From: Parasporobacterium sp.
GTDB taxonomy: Bacteria > Bacillota > Clostridia > Lachnospirales > Lachnospiraceae
NCBI GenBank assembly: GCA_017510065.1
Contig: JAFWOB010000095.1
Coordinates: forward strand, 1 to 38,585
DNA length: 38,585 nucleotides
Direction of reading: 5' to 3'
This document shows positions 1 through 9,636 of this stretch, piece after piece. Below the pieces are notes generated by a model. The model was not told where the DNA came from and ran no database searches. It saw only the letters and a list, made by a program, of their open reading frames with translations. The position numbers were made by a program, and so were the translations under genes. Positions within the stretch are counted from its first letter, which is position 1. Each line of letters begins with the position of its first letter.

Positions 1-1919
<1,919 letters not shown>

Positions 1920-1931
1920 TTATAGTTCCTT

Positions 1932-3017
1932 TCAGGTTGTTATCGATCCGTTTTCCACATGGATCTTCCGGACATCTCCCAGCTGCTCTTCGATCAATTC
2001 GTCAAGCCCTGTGCAGGTAATGATAGTCTGCACATCATGAAGGCTTTTGATCAGCTGCATCTGCCTGTTTCTGTCCAGTTCGGACATGACGTCGTCCAGA
2101 AGAAGGACCGGTTTTTCTTTTTTTAATTGTTCGATCACATGGATCTCCGACAGTTTCAGGGAAATGGCGCAGCTCCTTTGCTGGCCGCTGCTGCCGTAGA
2201 TCTTAAGATCCTTGTCCAGATCATAAAAACTCAGGTCATCCCGGTGGGGGCCAGCATGGGTCTGCCGGTAAATGCGGTCCCGCTCCCTGTTTTTCAGAAG
2301 CGTTTCGTAAAAATCTTCTTCCTCCACCGACGGCTCATAGCTAATTCGGAGTTTTTCCCTGCCGCCGCTCAGATCATAGTGGATCTCGAAAATGATCTCA
2401 TTGAGCTCCTCCAGGAACTGCCGGCGTCTTTCCATGATCTTCGTTCCGTAGCTGCACAGCTGCAAATCCAGGATATCCAGGGTGTCATTTAGTTCATGGC
2501 TGTCCTTTTCCTCGGCCATTTTGAACAGCTCCCTGCGCTGCTCCAGGATCCTGTTGTAACGCAGCAGATTGTCCAGATAAATGGGATCCAACTGGCACAG
2601 CTGCATATCGAGAAATCTGCGCCGGTCGGAAGGACTCCTTCTTACGATATCCAGATCCTCCGAGGAGAACATGACCACCAGGATATTTCCGTACAGCTCT
2701 CCGAATCTGCGGATCGGGATCCTGTCCAGCGCCATGCCTTTCGGTTTGTTCTTCCGAAGGTGAATATCGACCCGGTGGGAGCTGATCTCGGAAGCAAATT
2801 CGGCTTTGATATGGGATTCCTCGCAGCCGTTCCGGATGATCTCCCGTTCCTTGCTGTTTTTGTGGCTTTTTCCGAAGCCGCACATATAAATGCTTTCCAG
2901 GATATTGGTCTTTCCCTGACCGTTTTCCCCGTAAATGATGTTGCATCCCGGTGAAAACTCCGCAGACAGCGACTCTATATTTCTGTAATTAAGAAGCTCC
3001 AGATGAGTTATTTGCAT
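1932..3017 (-). CDS. recF: DNA replication and repair protein RecF
   Basis: RecF is an SMC-like ATPase that helps load RecA at single-strand gaps. The 361-residue length is normal. Visible motifs are the Walker A loop GENGQGKT (residues 30-37) in an N-terminal start MQITHLELLNYRNI typical of the family, the ABC signature-like YGSSGQQRS, and the Walker B/D-loop LLLDDVMSELD near the C terminus. The start codon overlaps the end of the upstream S4-domain gene by 10 bases, which points to translational coupling. Its place between the S4 protein and gyrB is the conserved Firmicutes order. Confidence 0.97.
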   Translation of the reverse strand: MQITHLELLNYRNIESLSAEFSPGCNIIYGENGQGKTNILESIYMCGFGKSHKNSKEREIIRNGCEESHIKAEFASEISSHRVDIHLRKNKPKGMALDRIPIRRFGELYGNILVVMFSSEDLDIVRRSPSDRRRFLDMQLCQLDPIYLDNLLRYNRILEQRRELFKMAEEKDSHELNDTLDILDLQLCSYGTKIMERRRQFLEELNEIIFEIHYDLSGGREKLRISYEPSVEEEDFYETLLKNRERDRIYRQTHAGPHRDDLSFYDLDKDLKIYGSSGQQRSCAISLKLSEIHVIEQLKKEKPVLLLDDVMSELDRNRQMQLIKSLHDVQTIITCTGLDELIEEQLGDVRKIHVENGSITT

Positions 3018-3232
3018 ATTTTGATCTGGTTTCCTTCGAATTCCACGATATCCCCGTCCTTCAGCTTCTTTCCCCGCTGAAGTTCCGTCTCGCCGTTCAC
3101 TTTGACTTCCCCGTTCAGGATCACATCCTTGGCCATAACGCCGCTGTCCACCAGACCGGCTGCCTTCAGCGCCTGCCCGAGTTTGATATATTCGTCTCTC
3201 AGTTTAATGACTTCCATGATCATGACACCCAT
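3008..3232 (-). CDS. yaaA: S4-domain RNA-binding protein (YaaA/RlbA type)
   Basis: This is a 74-residue single S4-like RNA-binding domain protein, of the kind found between dnaN and recF in most Firmicutes; the B. subtilis homologue is called YaaA or RlbA and is thought to act on ribosome assembly. The S4 core is visible in IKLGQALKAAGLVDSG, the following GVMAKDVILNGEVKVNGE and the final LKDGDIVEFEGNQIKI. The gene begins directly after the dnaN stop codon and its end overlaps recF. The exact start is uncertain because three in-frame ATG codons (coding MGVMIMEV) lie close together and no strong ribosome binding site separates them. Confidence 0.9.
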   Translation of the reverse strand: MGVMIMEVIKLRDEYIKLGQALKAAGLVDSGVMAKDVILNGEVKVNGETELQRGKKLKDGDIVEFEGNQIKICK

Positions 3233-4333
3233 TTACCGATTAATATTGACCGGCAAAATGATATATACATACTCCCCGGCGTCGTTGCGGATAAAGCACG
3301 GCGCGTTGGAATTGACAAAATACATGGCTACTTCCTCATCGTCGATGACCCGCAGGGCATCCATGAGGAATTTCGGGTTAAATCCGATCACGATGTCATC
3401 GCCTGTCTTGTTGGCGTCGATCCGGCCGGACATGGAACCCAGGGAGGAAGTAATATCCATATTGATGAAGCTGTCCCTGATTTCCAGGACCACCGGCTTC
3501 TTGTCGCCTTCCCTTGTCAGGGTAATAGCCCGGTCGATGTTGTTCATGAAATCATTTCTGTTGACTCTCACTTCCGAAGCATAATCAGAAGAGATCATCC
3601 TCTCCACATCGAAGAACTCGCCTTCGATCAGACGGGAGATCACCAATGTCTTATTAAAGCTGAACTTGATAAATCTCTTGTCAAACTCCAGTTCCACCAT
3701 ATCTTCACTGTTTCCGGAAAGGATCCTGCTGATCTCATTCAGCGTCTTGCCGGGAACGATCACGTCGGAATTGTCATAGGAAAGCGCCAGCTTCTCATTA
3801 CGGATGGAAATCCTGTGGCTGTCCAGGGACACCACTTTCAGATTGTCACCTTTAATAGAGAAGAGTTCTCCCTTCATCAGCGCGTTGGAATCATTGACCG
3901 CAATGGAGAAGATCGTCTGCCGGATCATTTCCTTTAAGGTAAATTCGGACATGGTGACCTTTCTGGTCGTACCGGTCTCCGGCAGTTCCGGAAATTCATC
4001 CGGGTTGTTGCCGTTCAGATGAAACTCCAGGCCTTCGCAGCTGATCCTGATCTTGTAGCTGGCGTTGCTTTCGATGGTCAGCTCATTTTCGGGAAGCTTA
4101 CGGATAATATCACTGAACAGTCTGGCTTCGACTGCGATCATGCCGCTTTCCAGAACGACGCCTTCGATCCCGGTGCGGATGCCCATATCATTATCATTGG
4201 AAGTGATCGTGATATCATCCTTTGCTGCGATCAGGAAAGACTCCAGGATCGGCATGACGGATTTGGAGGGCACTGCCCGCAGGGCAATGTTGATGCCGTT
4301 CATAAGCTCTGATTTTGTACACGTGATCTTCAT
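3233..4333 (-). CDS. dnaN: DNA polymerase III beta subunit (sliding clamp)
   Basis: DnaN forms the ring-shaped clamp that holds the replicative polymerase on DNA. The chosen start gives MKITCTKSELMNGINIALRAVPSKS and a 366-residue protein, the usual size, with AAGGAG placed properly upstream of the ATG at 4331-4333; a longer open frame extends upstream to 4462 but has no clamp-like residues in its first 43 codons. Three-domain clamp features are visible: MPILESFLIAA in domain 1, the NDSNALMKGELF region in domain 2, and the C-terminal APCFIRNDAGEYVYIILPVNINR, which matches the family ending. It lies between dnaA and the S4 gene on the same strand. Confidence 0.97.
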   Translation of the reverse strand: MKITCTKSELMNGINIALRAVPSKSVMPILESFLIAAKDDITITSNDNDMGIRTGIEGVVLESGMIAVEARLFSDIIRKLPENELTIESNASYKIRISCEGLEFHLNGNNPDEFPELPETGTTRKVTMSEFTLKEMIRQTIFSIAVNDSNALMKGELFSIKGDNLKVVSLDSHRISIRNEKLALSYDNSDVIVPGKTLNEISRILSGNSEDMVELEFDKRFIKFSFNKTLVISRLIEGEFFDVERMISSDYASEVRVNRNDFMNNIDRAITLTREGDKKPVVLEIRDSFINMDITSSLGSMSGRIDANKTGDDIVIGFNPKFLMDALRVIDDEEVAMYFVNSNAPCFIRNDAGEYVYIILPVNINR

Positions 4334-4591
4334 ATGTGTATTTCTCCTTTCGGTGAGAATGACAGTCTCTATATATAGATAAATGTTATCAGTAGTATCA
4401 GTAGTTGCTGTTGATTTGTTCAAATGCCCTGCGATCCTTGAAGGTAAAGGAAAAGTTATCATAGAAAAAGAGGAGAAACAGCCGGTTATAAAAAGTTGAA
4501 AAGTAATGAGCGGATTTTCAGCATTTTATAAAACGATCTTTATCAACTCTGTTTCTACCCTGCGGATGGACTGATGTGAACAACCTGTGCA
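4334..4591. other. dnaA-dnaN intergenic region, possible second part of origin
   Basis: This 258-bp gap holds the dnaN ribosome binding site. Close to the dnaA stop there are two DnaA-box-like nonamers, TGTGAACAA (4575-4583) and TGTGCATTA (4586-4594), each with one mismatch to TGTGNATAA. The stretch 4450-4560 is AT-rich. In B. subtilis the corresponding gap carries the unwinding element of a bipartite origin, so this may be the same; that is inference from position and composition. No gene is seen. Confidence 0.45.
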
Positions 4592-5944
4592 TTAGTAGGG
4601 GCAGATCTTTTTCTTCAGGATCTCCACGTCATTTTTCGTTCTTTCATCAATGTCGATCTCGGACTGGATCTTCTCATAGCCGTGAAGGACCGTGGAATGA
4701 TCTCTGTTTCCCAGCTTCTTTCCGATCAGGGAAAGGGCGGCTTCCGTCAGGGTCCGGCACAGGTACATGGCCAGCTGCCGCGGATAAACGACATCGGAGC
4801 TTTTCTTCTTGGAGCTCAGGTCTGAGACAGAGATACCGAAATGTTCCGCAACGATCTTGATGATGTTGTCCGGCGTGATCTCCCTCTGGCTGTCCGTGAA
4901 AAGGTCTTTCAGGACGCCTTCGGCAAATTCCAAAGTGATATCGGAAGATGTCAGCTTGGAATAGGCTATGATCTTGGTGAGAGATCCTTCCAGTTCCCGG
5001 ATATTGGAGGAAACATTGGCCGCAATATAAAAGATCACTTCATCAGGAATCGGAGGCGCTCCTTCCAGTTCGATCTTTTTCTTCAGGATGGCGACCCGGG
5101 TCTCATAGTTGGGAGACTGCAGGTCGATGGGAAGACCCCATAAAAATCTGGAGATCAGCCTCTCTTCCAGTCCCTTGATCTCCTTCGGTGGCTTGTCCGA
5201 GGAGATGATGATCTGTTTCTTGTGTTCATACAGGTCATTGAAGGTATGGAAAAACTCTTCCTGTGTGGATTCCTTGCCGCTGATGAACTGGATGTCGTCG
5301 ATCAGGAGGACGTCCGCATTGCGGTATTTTTCACGGAAACGGGAATTGGCCTGAGGGCTGCCGGTCCGGATCGCGTCGATGATCTCGTTGGTGAAGTTTT
5401 CACTGGTGACGTAAAGAACCTTCTTTTCCGGATCCGCCGACAGGATAAAATGAGCAATCGCCTGCATCAGGTGCGTCTTTCCGAGTCCCACGCCGCCGTA
5501 GATATAAAGCGGATTGTAGATCTCGGCCGGGCTTTCCGCCACGGCCAGGGAAGCCGCATGAGCCAGGTTGTTGTTATCCCCGACGATAAAATTGGAAAAT
5601 GTGTATTTGGGGTTCAGGCCGGCTTTTTCAAAAACGTCCTGGGAACCCTGGTTGTCCGGGATCGGAGTAAAATATTCCTTAACCTGATCGGGAAGGATAA
5701 ACTCGATATCCAGGTCCTGTCCGGTGACTTCCGATACGGAGACCTTCAGGGGAAGATAGTATTTCTTCTTAATATAACTGAGGCCGATAGACTCTTCGGG
5801 GACCATGATCACGATGGTGCCGTCTTCCACCGCCGTTACTTCCAGGGGAAGCAGCCACGTCTTAAAAGACACATCGGATATATCATATTCGTTCTTCAGG
5901 TAGTATAATATATCAGACCATTTTTCTCGGATTGTGTTTAACAT
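4592..5944 (-). CDS. dnaA: Chromosomal replication initiator DnaA
   Basis: DnaA binds origin boxes and opens DNA for replication. I chose the ATG complementary to 5942-5944 (MLNTIREKWSDILYYLKNEY), preceded by GGAG at good spacing, rather than an ATG eight codons upstream; this gives 450 residues. The N-terminal domain I is followed by the AAA+ core with FSNFIVGDNNNLAHAA, Walker A GGVGLGKTHL and Walker B LLIDDIQFI. The C-terminal DNA-binding domain IV shows YPRQLAMYLCRTLT and the signature GNRDHSTVLHGYEKI. It is transcribed away from the origin gap on its 5' side and heads the dnaA-dnaN-S4-recF-gyrB cluster. Confidence 0.98.
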   Translation of the reverse strand: MLNTIREKWSDILYYLKNEYDISDVSFKTWLLPLEVTAVEDGTIVIMVPEESIGLSYIKKKYYLPLKVSVSEVTGQDLDIEFILPDQVKEYFTPIPDNQGSQDVFEKAGLNPKYTFSNFIVGDNNNLAHAASLAVAESPAEIYNPLYIYGGVGLGKTHLMQAIAHFILSADPEKKVLYVTSENFTNEIIDAIRTGSPQANSRFREKYRNADVLLIDDIQFISGKESTQEEFFHTFNDLYEHKKQIIISSDKPPKEIKGLEERLISRFLWGLPIDLQSPNYETRVAILKKKIELEGAPPIPDEVIFYIAANVSSNIRELEGSLTKIIAYSKLTSSDITLEFAEGVLKDLFTDSQREITPDNIIKIVAEHFGISVSDLSSKKKSSDVVYPRQLAMYLCRTLTEAALSLIGKKLGNRDHSTVLHGYEKIQSEIDIDERTKNDVEILKKKICPY

Positions 5945-5986
5945 ACGATCACTCCGTTTCCATGACATAAAAAAACAGTGCTATTT

Positions 5987-6015
5987 ATTCTACTATAATT
6001 AAGGTAAAAATTCAA
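5987..6015 (-). promoter_or_regulatory. Candidate dnaA promoter
   Basis: On the minus strand, TTGAAT (complement of 6010-6015) and TAGAAT (complement of 5987-5992) are separated by 17 bases and lie about 45 bases upstream of the dnaA start. This matches a housekeeping sigma factor promoter closely. It is seen in sequence only. Confidence 0.6.
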
Positions 6016-6086
6016 TGTATTTGGAAAATATTACGATGCGGAAAGACTGGCGTGAGTTGGCTGCATTGGCTGCACAAAAAGTCCAG

Positions 6087-6258
6087 TTGTGTACGCCGAT
6101 TGCATAAAAACCTTGATTGTGTACGCTAATTGTACGGAAATATCGTACACAACCGGCATTTTTCAGCAGATATCGTACATAATCGGGAAAAATGTGCTGT
6201 TCTCACGGGAAAATACGTACACAATCGCCATTATTGTGTCATTGACGTACACAATCGG
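6087..6258. repeat. Dyad-symmetric iterons, core CGTACACAA, 30-bp spacing
   Basis: The 9-mer TTGTGTACG occurs at 6087-6095 and 6117-6125. Its complement CGTACACAA occurs at 6144-6152, 6216-6224 and 6246-6254, with the one-base variant CGTACATAA at 6174-6182. The copies are usually followed by TCGG or CCGG. Spacing is 30 bp within each side (42 bp between 6174 and 6216). The inner pair and the outer pair are symmetric about the same point, 6134.5. The TACACA end resembles the second half of a DnaA box (TTATNCACA) but the first bases differ. Copies may bind DnaA or another initiator regulator. Confidence 0.8.
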
Positions 6259-6298
6259 ACTTTTTTGACAGGAAAGAGGAAATGCCAAAACCAACGCC

Positions 6299-6374
6299 TG
6301 TGGAAAAGATGTCCATAACCCGTGGAAAAGGGAGCGGAAAAGCGGTGGAAAGTATGTCTACAATCAGTGGAAAA
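6299..6374. repeat. Row of DnaA-box-like nonamers
   Basis: Four sites lie in the same direction: TGTGGAAAA (6299-6307), CGTGGAAAA (6321-6329), GGTGGAAAG (6344-6352) and AGTGGAAAA (6366-6374). The start-to-start spacing is 22-23 bp, about two helical turns. The first is the complement of TTTTCCACA, one mismatch from the consensus DnaA box TTATCCACA. The arrangement suggests a cooperative DnaA-binding row beside the iterons. Confidence 0.65.
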
Positions 6375-6391
6375 GTAAATTACAAAAAAGC

Positions 6392-6421
6392 TTGACTACA
6401 AAGGCAGTTTTGAAATATAAT
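6392..6421 (+). promoter_or_regulatory. rpmH promoter
   Basis: TTGACT at 6392-6397 and TATAAT at 6416-6421 are separated by 18 bases, 43 bases before the rpmH start. This is a near-consensus housekeeping promoter and would drive rpmH and, past the hairpin, rnpA and later genes. It sits right beside the last DnaA-box-like site. Confidence 0.75.
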
Positions 6422-6464
6422 AATCCACGCGAATTTTCCAGAAACACAAGGGAGGTGAAGCCAT

Positions 6465-6599
6465 ATGAAAATGACCTTTCAGCCGAAGAAAAGATCAAGA
6501 GCGAAAGTTCATGGTTTTAGAGCAAGAATGTCTACTCCTGGCGGAAGAAAAGTTTTAGCAGCCAGAAGAGCGAAAGGAAGAAAAGTACTGTCAGCTTAA
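6465..6599 (+). CDS. rpmH: 50S ribosomal protein L34
   Basis: L34 is a small, very basic protein of the large ribosomal subunit. The 44-residue product begins [19 protein letters not shown] and ends GRKVLSA, matching the family from end to end ([19 protein letters not shown] is the conserved centre). GGAGGTG at 6451-6457 is a strong ribosome binding site. It is the first gene on the plus strand after the origin and is followed by a hairpin before rnpA. Confidence 0.98.
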   Translation: MKMTFQPKKRSRAKVHGFRARMSTPGGRKVLAARRAKGRKVLSA

Positions 6600-6628
6600 G
6601 ACCACCTGAGAAGAAGGTGGTCTTTCTT
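6598..6628 (+). terminator. Hairpin between rpmH and rnpA
   Basis: AAGACCACCT (6598-6607) pairs with AGGTGGTCTT (6614-6623) around a short loop and is followed by TCTTCT. It overlaps the rpmH stop codon. It looks like an intrinsic terminator or attenuator that would make much more L34 mRNA than rnpA mRNA. Confidence 0.75.
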
Positions 6629-6639
6629 CTATATAGCGT

Positions 6640-6972
6640 ATGAGAAATATTAATTCTCTAAAGAATACGTCCGAATTCAGGGAAGTATATGAAAAAGGCC
6701 GTTCCTCCGCCAACAGACTGCTGGTCATGTATGTGATGAAGAACGGCACGGAAGAAAAGAAGCTGGGGATCTCCGTCAGCAAAAAAGTCGGAAACAGTAT
6801 TGTAAGACACAGGATAACAAGGATCATCAGAGAATGTTTTGTAAAAGCCGGGCCGGATCTTCCGGAGGGTGTGACGATCGTGATCGTCGCAAGGAATCAG
6901 GCTGCAGGGAAAAACTTCTCTGATCTTTATGATGCCTTCCGTTATCTGCTGAAAAGGATGGTGCAGACATGA
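6640..6972 (+). CDS. rnpA: Ribonuclease P protein component
   Basis: RnpA is the protein cofactor of the RNase P ribozyme that trims tRNA 5' ends. The 110-residue product has the family features: an N-terminal [16 protein letters not shown], the central [25 protein letters not shown] (RNR-type motif region) and a C-terminal [12 protein letters not shown]. The order rpmH-rnpA-yidD is conserved. Its end overlaps the start of yidD by four bases (ATGA), so the two are probably translated together. Confidence 0.96.
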   Translation: MRNINSLKNTSEFREVYEKGRSSANRLLVMYVMKNGTEEKKLGISVSKKVGNSIVRHRITRIIRECFVKAGPDLPEGVTIVIVARNQAAGKNFSDLYDAFRYLLKRMVQT

Positions 6973-7184
6973 TACGAAAACTGCTTATAGCGCCGATCCG
7001 CTTTTATCAAAAGTATCTTTCCGGGACAAAAAGATACAGTCATTGTAAATATTACCCTACCTGCTCTCAGTACGCCATCGAGGCGATTGAGAAGTATGGC
7101 CCGCTTAAAGGGCTGGGACTTGCGGCGTGGAGGATCCTCCGCTGCAATCCGTTCTCTAAGGGTGGTTACGACCCGGTACCTTAA
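6969..7184 (+). CDS. yidD: Membrane protein insertion efficiency factor YidD
   Basis: YidD is a small amphipathic protein that helps YidC-dependent membrane insertion. The 71-residue product shows the family hallmark with conserved cysteines and positive residues: [35 protein letters not shown], then [24 protein letters not shown]. It lies between rnpA and yidC, overlapping rnpA by four bases. Confidence 0.96.
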   Translation: MIRKLLIAPIRFYQKYLSGTKRYSHCKYYPTCSQYAIEAIEKYGPLKGLGLAAWRILRCNPFSKGGYDPVP

Positions 7185-7199
7185 AGGAGGGAAAAACAC

Positions 7200-8507
7200 G
7201 TGATTAATTTTATGGTAGCCTGTGCCAGTGCAGGAGCGGCCACCTCAGGCGGCTGTTATGACTGGCCTGTGATCAAGCAGATCATTATTCTGTTTGGTTA
7301 CGCTGTGGAGTATATCTACAAGTTCCTGGAACTGATCGGTCTTCCGAATCTGGGACTTTGTATTATACTTCTGACAATCGTTGTAAAGCTGATCCTGCTT
7401 CCTCTCACCGTGAAGCAGCAGCGGTTCACAAAACTCTCATCTTATGCCCAGCCGGAGATCAAGGCGATCCAGGCAAAATACCAGGGAAAAAGAGATAATT
7501 ACTCCATGCAGGCCATGCAGGAGGAGACGAAGGCGGTATATGCCAAGTACGGCATTTCCCAGACGGCGGGATGTCTTCAGTCCTTTATCCAGTTCCCGAT
7601 CATTATCGCCCTGTACGGCGTGATCAGGAATATCCCGATCTATGTAGATAGTTTTTACCAGTATTATGCAAATGTAGTAAATACGATCGGTGATACCGTT
7701 GTCAATACGGTACCTGGTCTGCAGGGATGGACGGCAGAACTGGCGGATACGGATAAAGTTACCCTTTTGTGCAGTCTTCCCGCCAAGAGCTGGAATGCCC
7801 TGATGGAGCTGTTTACCAACGGCAATCTGACGACAATCCAGGATAACTATGCGGAAATTACCAAATTAAATACCTTCCTGGGCATCAACCTGGGCGATAC
7901 GCCATGGAACCTGGTGGTCGGCGGCGGCATCGGCATTATCGCCATTCTGATCCCGATCATTTCCGGACTTTCCCAGTGGCTGTCCGTGAAACTGTCTCAG
8001 GCAAGCACCCAGGCAACAGGGGGCCAGGATCCGACGGCAGCATCCATGAAGACCATGAACCTCATGATGCCTCTGATCTCTGTTTTCTTCTGCTTTACCC
8101 TGAATGCTTCCATCGGTCTTTACTGGTGCGTCAGCTCATTGTTCCAGGTCCTGCTGCAGATTCTGATCAACAAGCATTACCGCAAAGTTGATATGGAAGA
8201 ATTCATCAAGGCCAACATGGAAAAAGCTGAAGAAAAGGCTAAAAGAAAACGCGAAAAGAAGGGCGTCAGCGGCTCTGCCCTGTCCCAGGCTGCCAATACC
8301 AGCACCAAGAATATGCAGTCTCAGGCTCCCCGGTCTCTTGCCGACAAGGCCAAAATCGATGTATCCGGATCTTCCAAGACATCCAATACTCCTCCTCCGG
8401 CGAATTCCCTGGCCGCCAAAGCCGGCCTGGTCCAGAAATACAATGAAGAGCACGGAATGGATGTAGATGAGTCTACGGGTACTGCCCGTAAGAAGTATAA
8501 GAAGTAG
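7200..8507 (+). CDS. yidC: Membrane protein insertase YidC/Oxa1 family
   Basis: YidC inserts and folds membrane proteins. The start is GTG at 7200 behind AAAGGAGGG. The 435-residue protein has a hydrophobic segment around residues 30-70 (LGLCIILLTIVVKLILLPLTVKQ), a cytoplasmic hairpin with AIQAKYQGKRDNYSMQAMQEETKAVYAKYG, then AGCLQSFIQFPIIIALYGVIRNIP. Later come GIGIIAILIPIISGLSQWLS and the C-terminal membrane part MNLMMPLISVFFCFTLNASIGLYWCVSSLFQ. The tail from about residue 330 is long, Lys-rich and then Ser/Ala-rich; such tails bind ribosomes. No lipobox is seen. It is followed by jag after nine bases. Confidence 0.95.
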   Translation: MINFMVACASAGAATSGGCYDWPVIKQIIILFGYAVEYIYKFLELIGLPNLGLCIILLTIVVKLILLPLTVKQQRFTKLSSYAQPEIKAIQAKYQGKRDNYSMQAMQEETKAVYAKYGISQTAGCLQSFIQFPIIIALYGVIRNIPIYVDSFYQYYANVVNTIGDTVVNTVPGLQGWTAELADTDKVTLLCSLPAKSWNALMELFTNGNLTTIQDNYAEITKLNTFLGINLGDTPWNLVVGGGIGIIAILIPIISGLSQWLSVKLSQASTQATGGQDPTAASMKTMNLMMPLISVFFCFTLNASIGLYWCVSSLFQVLLQILINKHYRKVDMEEFIKANMEKAEEKAKRKREKKGVSGSALSQAANTSTKNMQSQAPRSLADKAKIDVSGSSKTSNTPPPANSLAAKAGLVQKYNEEHGMDVDESTGTARKKYKK

Positions 8508-8516
8508 GAGGAAGAG

Positions 8517-9470
8517 ATGGAATTCAGGGAATTCAAGGGAAAAACCGTTCATGAAGCCATAACGGAAGCATTGATCGAGCTGGAGATCACCAGCGATATG
8601 ATCGAATATGAAGTCATTGAAGAAGGATCTGCAGGTCTTCTGGGCCTGTTCAGCAAAAATGCCGTGATCCGTGCCCGCAGAAAAGAAGACGTCGGCGCAG
8701 ATGAGGATCTGTTCGACATCAAGGCCGAGATCCGTTCCGGATCTTCCCTGCTGGATGGCGGCGAGAAGCCCAAAGCAGAAAAGAAAGCGGCAAAGCCTGC
8801 TCAAAAGGAAAAAGAAATCGAAGCCGACAAGGCTGTGAAGCAGAATCTGAAAGCATCCAAAAAAGGTCCTGCACAGGCGCAGAACGCTCCTGTCAGCAGA
8901 GCAGCCAATGCTCCTGCAGCCGCCAAGACGCCGAACAAAGGGGCGGATATCGCAGCCGTTCGTGAGAACGCCCTTAAGGAAGAAAAGCCTGCCAAGCCTC
9001 TTGCTCCGGCAAAGGATGTGGACGAGAAGCCGCTGAGAGACGTCCTGAATGCGATCTTTGCCAAACTGGATATCACAGCGGATATCAACATTGATGTCAA
9101 CAAGGAAGAGCGGACGGTCAATATCACAGTAGTGGGCGAAGATACCGGAGAGCTGATCGGCAAGAAAGGCCAGACCCTGGATGCAGTGCAGTACATCCTG
9201 AGCATCATCGTCAACAAGGATCAGGACAGCTATTTCCGCGTCAAACTTGACACCAACAATTACCGGGAGCGCCGTCAGAAGACCCTGGAGAACCTGGCCA
9301 GGAACATGGCCGCCAAGGTCAAGAAGACCCATCGGAAAGTCACACTTGAGCCGATGAACCCCTATGAGAGACGCGTGATCCACGCATATCTGCAGTCCGA
9401 CAAGCTGGTCACTACCAAGTCAGAAGGGGAAGAGCCAAACCGCAGGATCGTGATCTATTACAAGAAATAA
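8517..9470 (+). CDS. jag: RNA-binding protein Jag/KhpB
   Basis: Jag (KhpB) is a cytoplasmic RNA-binding protein linked to cell-wall growth and division in Firmicutes. The 317-residue product has the Jag-N domain (MEFREFKGKTVHEAITEALIEL, with SAGLLGLFSKNAVIRAR). A Lys/Ala/Pro-rich linker follows at about residues 80-165. The KH domain (GELIGKKGQTLDAVQYILSIIVN) and the R3H domain (LEPMNPYERRVIHAYLQ) complete it. The start ATG follows GGAGGAAG. It is the last gene before a terminator, which closes the rpmH-jag group. Confidence 0.95.
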   Translation: MEFREFKGKTVHEAITEALIELEITSDMIEYEVIEEGSAGLLGLFSKNAVIRARRKEDVGADEDLFDIKAEIRSGSSLLDGGEKPKAEKKAAKPAQKEKEIEADKAVKQNLKASKKGPAQAQNAPVSRAANAPAAAKTPNKGADIAAVRENALKEEKPAKPLAPAKDVDEKPLRDVLNAIFAKLDITADINIDVNKEERTVNITVVGEDTGELIGKKGQTLDAVQYILSIIVNKDQDSYFRVKLDTNNYRERRQKTLENLARNMAAKVKKTHRKVTLEPMNPYERRVIHAYLQSDKLVTTKSEGEEPNRRIVIYYKK

Positions 9471-9524
9471 TCTGCGCGGCTGGCGAATGTGGCCTGTGCG
9501 CAGGCGGCGAAACAGCAGAATTGT

Positions 9525-9580
9525 AACAGCCTTCGAAAATTCAGGATTGATTTATTTTTCGAAGGCTGTTATTTCTTTAT
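9525..9580 (+). terminator. Terminator after jag
   Basis: AACAGCCTTCGAAAA (9525-9539) pairs perfectly with TTTTCGAAGGCTGTT (9556-9570) and is followed by ATTTCTTTAT. The loop is 16 bases. This is a strong intrinsic terminator 55 bases after the jag stop codon. Confidence 0.85.
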
Positions 9581-9636
9581 CTGGAAGCAGATAGTCGGTG
9601 TGCGGCGTGCGAGTTGCAGTGACTTGCGGCGAGGTT

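Larger units (their letters stand above)
5945..6464. other. oriC: Replication origin region (dnaA-rpmH gap)
   Basis: This 520-bp gap between divergently transcribed dnaA and rpmH is where Firmicutes origins lie. It contains two arrays of short repeats: CGTACACAA-type 9-mers between 6087 and 6258 and TGTGGAAAA-type sites between 6299 and 6374, plus promoters for both flanking genes. The direction of most genes switches here from minus to plus, as expected for bidirectional replication. There are no exact TTATCCACA boxes. A short open frame at 6130-6318 is only a by-product of the repeats. Confidence 0.85.

Noticed and set aside
6130-6318. 62-codon open frame with repeated YVHNRH-like residues in the origin gap
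   Set aside because: It is produced by the CGTACACAA iterons read in one frame, has no ribosome binding site and resembles no known protein.
8136-9383. Long minus-strand open frame of 415 codons opposite yidC and jag
   Set aside because: It is a shadow of two well-supported genes on the other strand and has no family resemblance.
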